A stretch of DNA of 34,205 bases from Trichomonas vaginalis G3 (lineage: Eukaryota > Parabasalia > Trichomonadida > Trichomonadidae). Position 1 is the first letter of the stretch. Every line of letters begins with the position of its first letter. The notes under the pieces were generated by a model, which worked only from the letters and a program-made list of their open reading frames with translations, was not told the origin of the DNA and did no database searches. The stretch lies in NCBI RefSeq assembly GCF_026262505.1, contig NW_026529297.1:1-34205 (forward strand), in the 5' to 3' direction. Below, in pieces: positions 26,687 to 34,205 of the stretch. The translations under genes were made by a program, and so were the position numbers.

Positions 26687-26923
26687 ATGACAAATAAAGT
26701 CACTGAAGCAATGAAACAAAAGTTTTTGGTAGAATACATTAAATCAGGAACTATTCCAGAAGGTTTTTACATTCATACTATAAAGGATGGTAGAGTTCAG
26801 TTTAGAAAGATAAAGCAACCATTAGATAAAGAAGGAATTTTGAGAAAGATTAAACTTCATGAGGACAACATTGCTGAACTTAAGAAGAAGTTAGAAGAGT
26901 TGGAGAAAGGAAGAGAGTTATAA
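26687..26923 (+). CDS. Small protein (78 aa), paralogue of 24131-24565
   Basis: Starts at ATG 26687 (MTNKVTEAMKQKF). It has the same FY-KDG-RK-PL motif as the 144-aa protein upstream of the capsid gene, followed by a C-terminal coiled helix (LHEDNIAELKKKLEELEKGR). The stop TAA, followed by A, lies in the inner edge of the right TIR, mirroring the gene at 2431-2958 on the left. Confidence 0.6.
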   Translation: MTNKVTEAMKQKFLVEYIKSGTIPEGFYIHTIKDGRVQFRKIKQPLDKEGILRKIKLHEDNIAELKKKLEELEKGREL

Positions 26924-26939
26924 AGCAATGAATTCAACA

Positions 26940-26987
26940 GGGTGAAAAAACAGGTGAAAAAAGAGGTGAGATCTCACCACTTCACCT
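26940..26987. repeat. GGTGAGATCTCACC module, copy 4 (right TIR)
   Basis: Core at 26965-26978, preceded by GGGTGAAAAAACAGGTGAAA units and followed by ACTTCACCTAAA. It is the TIR mirror of copy 1. Confidence 0.85.
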
Positions 26988-27111
26988 AAATTTATTTTTG
27001 TGCTATGTTTTCATACGTGTGAGGGTGGTGATATCATTTATTTTTTATTTTATTTTTTATTTTATTTTTTATTTTATTTTTTATTTTATTTTTTATTTTA
27101 TTTTTATATAA

Positions 27112-27432
27112 ATGACGAAAACTATTGAGATAACAAACTACAACGGTCATGAGTTCAAGAATTTGTTCTTCGTTCCTCGTGAAAATACATTCTATCAGAT
27201 ACGAGGGAGAAAGGGTAAAGTTAGTTTGAGCGTTTATGAAGGAATGAAGAATGGAAAGTTTATACAAGCATACGATACAAACGGTAAACGTGTTTCATTA
27301 GCTTTGTCAAAACTTACTAACATTTATTTTGACAGTGATTTTGACCTATATGAAGAAGAAAGTGAGTCAGAAGATTATGAGCTGTTATGTGAAGCACAGC
27401 AATGGGAGGAGTTGCAATACTTTTGTAAGTGA
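27112..27432 (+). CDS. TIR-encoded 106-aa protein, right copy
   Basis: Identical at the protein level to the copy at 1881-2201 and in mirror orientation, as expected from its position in the right TIR. It is preceded by TTTTATTTTTATATAAATG. Identity across both copies fits either a young insertion or homogenisation of the TIRs during replication. The function is not established; see the left copy for the resemblance to the HNH protein's C-terminal domain. Confidence 0.8.
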   Translation: MTKTIEITNYNGHEFKNLFFVPRENTFYQIRGRKGKVSLSVYEGMKNGKFIQAYDTNGKRVSLALSKLTNIYFDSDFDLYEEESESEDYELLCEAQQWEELQYFCK

Positions 27433-27533
27433 GAACGTTTATTTTTTACATTAGTGAGGTGAAGTGGTTGATGGCTTTGTAAATATTTAAGGTTAAGTTA
27501 GTGTTGTCGTTTGTGTTGTAAAATATACGTTAA

Positions 27534-27601
27534 CGGTTTTGTAAAGTGTCAAACCGCTAAGTGGTGTACGGAGGCGCGCAGTGCCTCAGTACACGACTTA
27601 G
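27534..27601. repeat. Right terminal palindromes
   Basis: Mirror copy of the left-end structure. The 45-bp palindrome is at 27557-27601 and the smaller hairpin at about 27534-27556, one base shorter than on the left. Confidence 0.8.
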
Positions 27602-27611
27602 CCATACTAAC

Positions 27612-27618
27612 TTGAGAA
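27612..27618. repeat. Target-site duplication, right copy (TTGAGAA)
   Basis: Direct copy of 1694-1700, immediately after the right TIR ends in CTAAC. Confidence 0.8.
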
Positions 27619-27814
27619 TTCAAATCTTCACAAATATTTGAAATTATATTCCAGATGTTTCCGCAGATTTGATAGCGATGAAATATTCAAAAATGTTTTT
27701 CATATCTTAAACCTTGTAGAAGTTACAACAGAATATTTATCAGAAAATCAGGATCTTTCTGAGAAACAGATCTTTATTTGCAACGATATCCTAACGAGGG
27801 TTAATTTAATTTAA
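27613..27814 (+). pseudogene. Right part of a coding frame interrupted by the Polinton
   Basis: The frame is open from the Polinton edge to TAA at 27812-27814, about 66 codons of convincing protein composition (FRRFDSDEIFKNVFHILNLV; EYLSENQDLSEKQIFICNDI). It begins exactly at the target duplication, in a phase compatible with the stub at 1648-1699, so the Polinton landed in a coding or formerly coding sequence. Family not recognised. The stop overlaps the end of the opposing chromodomain gene. Confidence 0.5.
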
Positions 27815-28166
27815 TTTTTATTTTTTATTTCAAGTTTGAGTAAACTTTCAAGATAATCTATATAAGCCTTTTGATGTTCTTCATCTAGATTCTTGTTTAA
27901 TATGTGATGAATTTGATTTTTTTTTAAAATTCAAGATAAAATTCTTTTTTATCTTGATCAACAACATGAACAATTCGAGTACAGCGTAACATTTCATCAA
28001 TATTTTCTGTTTTCTTCGTTTCTAGATATTTTTCAAATATTTCTTGCGGAATCTCATTTTGATATACCCATTTATTTTTTTCCGGATGCTGATCTTTGTA
28101 CTTAACGAAATATTGCTTGACTATTCGCTCAGAAACAACATATTCGATCTCTTTTCTCTTTCTCAT
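27811..28166 (-). pseudogene. Chromodomain protein, frameshifted C-terminus
   Basis: From ATG 28166 the product has a chromodomain at residues of about 6-48: EYVVSERIVKQYFVKYKDQ, then NKWVYQNEI and FEKYLE, with the expected aromatic cage positions (Y, W, Y). After a linker, RCTRIVHVVDQDKKEFYLEF looks like the start of a shadow-type second domain, but this frame stops at 27924. The next frame continues plausibly from about 27920 to a TAA at 27811-27813 (NKNLDEEHQKAYIDYLESLL), so a frameshift in the T-run near 27918-27926 is likely. A TCACA initiator lies 12-14 bases before the ATG. It would read methyl-lysine chromatin marks. It could belong to the adjacent MULE or be a host gene. Confidence 0.6.
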
Positions 28167-28390
28167 TGAATATTTGTGACACTTTTGAATTCAATCAAAT
28201 CAAAAATATTTGAAATTGCTAGAATTTTTTTCTTTCTCATGAATATTTGAAATGACTCAAAAGGAAAACTCGTTCGATTCAATTCAATTTTGAATCAGAA
28301 TTTTTTAAGGACCAATAAATCAAATTATGTTAAGAAAATCTTTTTTTAACTCAGAGTATCAAAAGTACGTTAAACCTTCAATTTTATCTC

Positions 28391-30251
28391 ATGTCGGAAA
28401 GCGAACCGACAATAGTGGAAGAGAATCAAACTATATCAGTATCCATCCAAGCTATTGTTGATGAAGAAAAAGGAGATGGAGCTGATATGCTGGATTTAAT
28501 TCAAAATGAATTGAATTCCGTAAAAAATTGAAATATAGAATGGAAATACCTGAAAATCCCCAATTCCAATTCTCAAGGAAAGATATAGCAAATTAAAATT
28601 TACAGATCCTACAGAAGCTGCTATATTTATTGCAAAAGATTCATATAATTCTTTTTATCCATTAAATTTTGAGCAAGGAAAAAAGTTTCGTTGTCCTAAC
28701 TGCCAATTTTGCATGGAGCTTGTAAAGACTCATGAAAATGGTCAACTTTTCTTCATTCCAGTAATTAAACACGAGCATAGAGCAAAGCAATGCAAGCCGA
28801 GTAACAATATACCAAAAATTCTTAAGTTGCAAGCAGGAAAAAAAGTCTATGAATTAGCAAATTCTGATAATGTTCCTCAATGCAAAGAAATTTTTGCAAA
28901 AGAATTGAATATTCCCAATGCAACTTATACGATGTTCCATAATATAGTAAATAAACTTAAAGGAACCACAAAAGGGGATAGAATTCAATCTTACAATTAT
29001 TTCTCAACAATTTTTTCAATCATAAACAAAATCGAACAAGGATTCTGCGAAATGATTTTAGTTAAAGAAGTTAACAATGAAATTGAATTGCATACATTTA
29101 AGAAAGGTGATGAATTACCTGAAAATTCAAAAGACTTTCAAATTTATTCATTTATTGTAATTCCTCCAATAACTCATTTTTACATGCAAACACAAGCTTT
29201 TTGCGGAATAATTCAAATTGATGGAACGTTTTTATTTTGTATTAAAAAAGGAAACTTACTCATTATTGGTACACCTGCACCAAATAATAGACTTATCCCT
29301 ATTGCATTTGCATGGTCTGTTAGTGAAAATACGATAACAATTAAGGATATGCTCACTAAATTGAAATCTTTTATTCCACCAAGCAGATTCAAGAATATTT
29401 ATTCCGATCAAGGTCCGGCAATTATAGCTGCTGTTAGAGAATCAGGCTTTTCTTGCGATCATAAATTTTGCTTACGTCATTTTGCAACAAAAAGGGAATA
29501 CATCAATGTCTATTCCGAAATTGTTGAAGTCGCTTACGCAGACCATCCTCAAAAACGAATTGACTTGATTAAAAAGTTAGAAACTCGTTTACAAGAGGAA
29601 TATCCAAACCGCGAAAATAATCAGGATCTCTTTAAGTACTTAGATAGTATTAACCCATTTGAAGGATTCGCTGACTACACCGCTGGCATACTCACAACAT
29701 CTCTTATTGAATCCCTTAATGCCGAAATTAAAGATAAATGGGATACATATGAACCCGCCGAACTAATTATCCGTCTCATTGAACATGAATTCAATCTTGT
29801 TAAAAATGTTTTAACAGGTGATTTTAAATCAGATAATATTATCAAAAATCTAAATGAAACTTTGAAACATTCAGATATGTTTAGCTCGGTATTATATGAT
29901 CCAATTCAAGAATTATATTATGCAACTTTTGGTCGCTATACATATTGCGTAAAAATTATGTCAGATTCACAATATTCATGCACATGTAAGCACATCGAAT
30001 TATACGGATTACCTTGTATTCATGTAATCGCCGTATTGAATCACTTTTCGAACAAAAATCTTCTTAAAAATTTGAATGATGCAGTTCATGCTCGCTTCAA
30101 ATGTTCAGAGTTTATGACTCCTGTGGAAGATTTAATGAAATTTTATGTTGACCAAGCATCTTTAAAAATTCCCGGAATAAATTTCAACCTGGGAGAGATT
30201 GAAAAATTAAGGGGAAAAAGGACTAGGATTAAAGCATTTTACGAAAAGTGA
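28391..30251 (+). pseudogene. MULE transposase with SWIM zinc finger, 5' end damaged
   Basis: The main frame is open from 28554; the first in-frame ATG is at 28713 (512 aa). Before that ATG it already encodes FRCPNCQFC, which with HEHRAKQC after it forms a FAR1/WRKY-like zinc finger, so translation should begin further up. A small ORF at 28391-28531 (MSESEPTIVEENQ) is probably the true N-terminus, shifted out of frame. The catalytic DDE residues, numbered from ATG 28713, are D170 (IIQIDGTF), D232 (IYSDQGPAI) and E333 (LIESLNAEI). The SWIM finger is C423, C425, C435 and H437 (CTCKHIELYGLPCIH). It belongs to the Mutator-like superfamily. I could not define its TIRs or target duplication. Confidence 0.85.
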
Positions 30252-32079
30252 TGCTGTGTTGTTAGTTATTTATTTACTTTTTTTAATATTTTTTAAAAAA
30301 ATAAAAGAAAATTCAAATAATTTTGTATCTCCCATGATATATCGACCCACGAGTACTAATGTGGCTATAATTAGAGATTGCAACTCTATTATGATCATAG
30401 TCCGGTGATATACAATAAGATTCAAATTTTGAAAGAATTAAATTAATAAAATCCCGGTGAAAAAATAAAAACAGCTTCTAAAAGTATAGTTATCTTAAAA
30501 TACGAACTTTAACACAAGTTTTTTGATCCAATAGAAAATTGAATTCTTTGAATAAATAAAATATTTTATGTATTAACATATTAAATTTCCTAATTATTTT
30601 TTCTTCTTGGGAAAATTTTTGAATTCGAATAGAAAATTCAATAAATTGAAATTGGGTTGAAAGAATTCTCCATATTAACTTGTCATATATTTCAGATCAT
30701 ATAAATTAAGTTAATTAAATTTTTTAAAAACCTTAATAGGATAAAAAAAAGAATTTACACTCTCTCACTTTGAAAACGTAGAAAATGCCAATCTATTGGT
30801 ATACATTTTAGTTTTGTTAAGTTTACAAAACGATTACTCTAGATTTTAAAGATTTATCAAGAATTTAGAGAATATCCTTCTCAAAACAACTTCAATAGCG
30901 AAGGATTAGTATTGAATCGGATTTGTAACATAATTATAGTACATTACAATACAATTTCTCCGACTTTTAAATATTTTTGAAATATTTACAAAATATGCTC
31001 TTTCTATCATCGATACTTTAATACAGAGCAAATTTAGTAAATGTCATCACGTTATTTTTTCATAAATCGTTTTCGAACTTTTGAAATATTTATTTTAAAC
31101 CAGTTTTCTACATTTAATATGTGAATTATATCAAAAGTAGATGGGCGATACTTGTAAATCTATTTAAACTATTAGTTTGCTATTATTGAAGAACTTTATA
31201 ATTTTTTTTTCTTATGTATGGAATTAAAGATAATTTTGCCGATTCCAACTGGTTTTTCTATATGAGTTAAATATGCCAAGTGAAATTGGACTTGCCAATA
31301 TTGTAAATTGAAGTATGGACTATATATCGATTTTCATTGATTGATGAATAACTCGGAGTAATGTAATTGTTGATAATGAAAAATAGTTTTCAATTGCTGG
31401 TAAGGGCCAATGTATGTTCAATAGCTCCGAAAGCAAAAAATGCACGTTTAGAAAAAGACGATAACGATTAAATTACAAAATCGATAACGACGACGATTAA
31501 ATTACAAAATCAATAATGACCCGAAAGTGGTAAGTGCACTCTTAATAAATTTAGAACACAGCCATCTCAACAACATTAAAAGTCAGTAGTAATACTCGGG
31601 TTAATATTTCTGTCATGATGTGTCAAATTTCATGGACTTTTTTTCACAATTATATCACGCAATTAGGCATAGAGTTTCATTAGATACAATCAAGATTTGT
31701 AAAATGAAAGGTATCTCCACAGCTATCAGTGAAATCTTAATATATTAATATAAATATTCTTTTTTTTAACTTTTTGGCACTTTTTTACACATCAATAATT
31801 GAATAACAAATCCCCTATGAAAGGTGATCCCATGAAGATCTATACAACAGATTTCAAAATAAATAAGATAAACAGAATCAGCAGGCACCAAATATGGATG
31901 ATATGATCTTAGTTTGAAAGAAACTAAAAGAATAAAAAGATTTGTGAATTACGTTTTAATTTCCATAATTTTTATCAATTGGAGTAATAAATTAGGCTGA
32001 ACCAATCATTTCTTTCATCTCTGCCATAACGAGCAGAAAAGAAGCGATCAGTAACACTAAGAAAAAAGAAGAAGAAGAA
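30252..32079. other. Gene-poor AT-rich stretch
   Basis: No convincing gene. Visible items are a local direct repeat, ACGATTAAATTACAAAATC, at about 31464 and 31491, and a short symmetrical region around 30335-30415 that resembles no RNA family I could confirm. The right end of the MULE is presumably here. Confidence 0.4.
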
Positions 32080-32207
32080 TGTCACTTTTCGTGTGATTAC
32101 CTTTCCCCTATGTTCTGTCAACTTTTTCACATCACCCTAATAGGAAACTAAGTCAACGCCTAGTTTTGATATGAACTCGATAATTTTTACATGACGAAAA
32201 AGTGACA
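32080..32207. mobile_element. Possible 128-bp MITE with TGTCACTTTT ends
   Basis: Begins TGTCACTTTTCGTG and ends CGAAAAAGTGACA, which are inverted repeats of about 13 bp with one base length difference. The same CGAAAAAGTGACA string forms the inner part of the TIRs of the element at 6031-8003. There is no coding capacity and I found no clear target duplication. Confidence 0.4.
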
Positions 32208-32583
32208 TAATCAATATCTCAAAAGAAAGTAAGGCAGGTAAGCGACTTCTGAATATCACTCAATCATAATTGCTCTGTATCAAGTTTGAAATGAATAATT
32301 ATGATATTACCATGTTTTAAAATTTTCCACGATTTTAATCAATTTTTCAGTTTTTAATTTAATAATGCATTTAGTCTGCTTTAAATACAAATTGGCAACA
32401 GCAGAGCATTTTAATGATTTTTTTTGGAGGATCCGGATTTTTTTGATTTATAAATAAAAAGATAGTATTCATACAGGGTGTTAATTTAGCTAGAAAAGAA
32501 TTTTAATATATTTCTGACAAGTCTTTGAAAAAAATCTTATTTTTGAATGGTGGAAAAAAAATTAAAAGTGTCAAAAAAAAACC

Positions 32584-33591
32584 ATGAATTCATTTGGAAA
32601 AGTAGCTATTATTCAAAAGGAAAAAACAGAGAGAGTAGAATTCGAAAAAGGCGAGACTGTTGGCACCTTTATTAACAATGTTAAAAGAGGAAATAATGTA
32701 TTACAGCAATTATTTTATTTACAGCATAATAACGAAAAAATTTTAGATTATAACAAAAAATTAAGTGACTATGGTAATAACATTAAATTATTTGCAAAAG
32801 CACTTGATTTTCCTTATTTTTCATTTGCTACAAATTTTCCGACGTTTCAATATCCATTCAACAAACCAAACATGAATTTTGAATCAATATTACAAAGTTT
32901 AGTTGAAGCAGATATAATTGAAGAAAATACGATTAATTTTGAATTTTGTGGGTCACATCTGAAAAATGACGATTATATAATAGAAACATCATCTTCAAAA
33001 GAAAATCCTATCGTTGTTGGAGGAGATTTCGTTTTTGAATATGGTAAAGGCGATTACTCTATTTTAATTTGGGCTCCAGTTAGCATAACTTGGACAAAGC
33101 TAATGCATGAATTATTAAAAAAATTACCAGAAATTGCACTTCATCCAAATTTCCAACAAAATGAACCAGAATTTTATTCAGAATTAATATATCATATTGG
33201 ATATGACCAAATTAATAAGTTTCTTATTGAATTTTTATCATTTGTTGAAGTGAATGAAAATATTGAAATTTTAATAGACAAATACCCTGGATTTATACCT
33301 ATTAGAAAAGTTAGAAATAATACTAATAATCATGGTGAAGATAATACTAACTCTAATAAAAATGGTGGAAAAGCTCTTGGTTCTAATAAAGCAGGAAGTC
33401 CCGTAGTACCTGCAATTGAAGCAAATCCGGGATTGCAAACTCTTCCTAATCCTATTGCTAAATGCATAAACACCAAACCAAATGCTCTTTCGCTGTTACC
33501 TAAGTCAAAGTCAGAATATAAAAAGGCTGGGAATTCAATAAATACCAAAAAAGATGGGCACGTAAAGGATTGTCTTCCTAAGGCGTCCTGA
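32584..33591 (+). CDS. Protein with ubiquitin-like N-terminus, 335 aa, function unknown
   Basis: Residues of about 6-75 resemble a beta-grasp/ubiquitin-like fold: KVAIIQKEKTERVEFEKGE, a helix TVGTFINNVKRG, then LFYLQHNNEKIL and IKLFAKAL. The middle is acidic and aromatic with probable helices (LMHELLKKLPEIALHPNF; INKFLIEFLSFVEV). From about residue 245 the sequence turns disordered (Asn/Gly/Lys), and the last 70 residues differ in composition (VPAIEANPGLQTLPNPIAK ... CLPKAS), encoded by less AT-rich DNA. The stop lies beside GGCGTCCT repeats, so the tail may be read from an adjacent repeat. No family recognised. Confidence 0.55.
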   Translation: MNSFGKVAIIQKEKTERVEFEKGETVGTFINNVKRGNNVLQQLFYLQHNNEKILDYNKKLSDYGNNIKLFAKALDFPYFSFATNFPTFQYPFNKPNMNFESILQSLVEADIIEENTINFEFCGSHLKNDDYIIETSSSKENPIVVGGDFVFEYGKGDYSILIWAPVSITWTKLMHELLKKLPEIALHPNFQQNEPEFYSELIYHIGYDQINKFLIEFLSFVEVNENIEILIDKYPGFIPIRKVRNNTNNHGEDNTNSNKNGGKALGSNKAGSPVVPAIEANPGLQTLPNPIAKCINTKPNALSLLPKSKSEYKKAGNSINTKKDGHVKDCLPKAS

Positions 33592-33679
33592 TGTAAACTA
33601 TTCAATTTTTGAGAAGTTTACACCATAATTGAATAGTTTATGGCGTCCTGAGAGGAGATTTCAATGGGTATGGCGTCCT
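33582..33679. repeat. Hairpin flanked by GGCGTCCT repeats
   Basis: GGCGTCCT occurs at 33582, 33642 and 33672. Between the first two lies a perfect 14-bp inverted repeat, TAAACTATTCAATT (33594-33607) and AATTGAATAGTTTA (33627-33640), with a 19-base loop. It stands out from the AT-rich surroundings. Confidence 0.7.
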
Positions 33680-34205
33680 AAAAAATAGAAGAAAATGATT
33701 TTTTCTCGATTTTTCTAGAAATTGAATTTTTTAAAAAAAGAAAAAAATCAAAACGTATACATTCAAGAAAGACTATAAATGAAGATTTTTCTATTTTTTT
33801 TTCATTCTAAAACATCTTTTTTTGGATAATTTTTTTTAATAAATATGTAAGAAAGATTGAAGAAAAAGTAAATTTACTTTAAGAAAATTCGTTTTACATG
33901 ATGTAAGACCCATAACAACTATAAATATTCAATTATTTAAAAATAAAAAAGAAAAACAGATTAAATGTATCTCACATCAAAATCCATTGACCTAAGGATG
34001 TTAAGTTTCTGTTTTTAAAAGTTGATATTTTTTTTTTTAATTTTAAGAAAAATAATAGCATGTTATTAGACAATAGGAGTGTAATGATATTGACTAAACA
34101 GAAATGAGAGAATAGAGATATAATTTTGATAAGCAATATTGCGAACAAATTCTGAAGTAAAATCGCGATCAATAATTGAAAATTACGATCATGTACTGAA
34201 AAATG
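33680..34205. other. AT-rich sequence to window end
   Basis: Homopolymer-rich A/T sequence. I see no gene or repeat that I can support. Confidence 0.5.

Larger units (their letters stand above)
26907..27611. repeat. Right terminal inverted repeat of the Polinton
   Basis: Reverse complement of 1701-2455 with only a few differences: one T fewer in the CGGTTTT hairpin, a small change near the CACACGTAT stretch, and a shorter TTTTA tract at 27038-27110. Its inner end contains the stop codon of the gene at 26687-26923. Confidence 0.93.
1700..27612. mobile_element. Polinton/Maverick element, about 25.9 kb, broken
   Basis: Long terminal inverted repeats start with AGTTAG and end with CTAACT. The interior carries PolB, retroviral-type integrase, FtsK/HerA-type packaging ATPase, and major and minor jelly-roll capsid proteins, which is the defining Polinton set. 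TTGAGAA is repeated directly at 1694-1700 and 27612-27618, consistent with the usual 6-bp target duplication plus one ambiguous base. Without the two internal insertions (about 1.30 kb of mariner, and 1.97 kb plus one 81-bp copy) the element is about 22.5 kb. The TIRs differ by only a few bases and by tract length, so the insertion is recent. The copy is a fossil with about four apparent frame breaks and one gene split by a transposon. No adenain-type protease was recognised, though small unidentified genes remain. Confidence 0.93.

Noticed and set aside
28167-28390. MULE terminal inverted repeat
   Set aside because: I looked for a match between this spacer and the region after 30251 and saw none convincing; the MULE ends stay undefined.
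30330-30420. Possible tRNA or small structured RNA (T-arm-like AGAGTTGCAATCTCT on the minus strand)
   Set aside because: No acceptor stem, D-arm or anticodon arm at the right spacing could be drawn.
33330-33605. Minus-strand 91-aa frame
   Set aside because: Antisense to the tail of the 335-aa gene; no initiator and no recognisable domain.

Overview
Organism. The window reads as AT-rich nuclear DNA of a parabasalid, most likely Trichomonas vaginalis. It holds a very large Polinton/Maverick, a nested mariner of the Tvmar type and a MULE. Gene leaders are tiny and no introns are needed. Many stop codons read TAA followed by A, which fits the UAAA poly(A) signal known in that species, and some starts have a TCA(C/T)(A/T) initiator just upstream. 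No tool was run, so the species call is an inference.

Layout. 1-1693 is the left flank: the 3' end of one gene (2-148), a degraded coiled-coil-like gene on the minus strand (697-1537) and a short piece of a coding frame (1648-1699). 1700-27612 is one Polinton of about 25.9 kb. It has TIRs of 705-755 bp, each carrying a copy of the same 106-aa gene, and TTGAGAA is repeated directly at both outer edges. The two TIRs are nearly identical, so the insertion looks young. The element is a broken fossil with about four apparent frame breaks. Two foreign elements sit inside it: an intact-looking mariner (15211-16514) in a KilA-N gene, and a 1.97-kb TIR element (6031-8003) bounded by perfect 81-bp direct repeats. 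27613-34205 is the right flank: the end of the coding frame interrupted by the Polinton, a frameshifted chromodomain gene, a MULE transposase with a SWIM finger, a long gene-poor stretch, and a gene with a ubiquitin-like N-terminus.

How the genes fit together. Replication and integration: protein-primed PolB (18482-22258) and a retroviral-type integrase (12356-13441). Virion morphogenesis: packaging ATPase (4082-4969), major capsid protein (24593-26167), penton-like minor capsid protein (22945-23800) with two probable paralogues (3184-4065, 8326-9102), a one-TM proline-rich protein (26197-26637) and small basic proteins. Accessory genes: a phage-style tail-fibre/collar protein (9120-12315), two KilA-N proteins, an HNH/NUMOD4 nuclease, and the TIR gene, whose product resembles the C-terminal domain of that nuclease. 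I did not recognise an adenain-type protease.

Most notable points: the bacteriophage-type fibre with HxH collar; a 48-57-bp module built on GGTGAGATCTCACC, present four times in mirror arrangement and bracketing one gene as a cassette; the 81-bp duplication around the 6031-8003 insertion; 45-bp terminal palindromes; and gene junctions where stop, poly(A) signal and start or opposing stop share the same bases.
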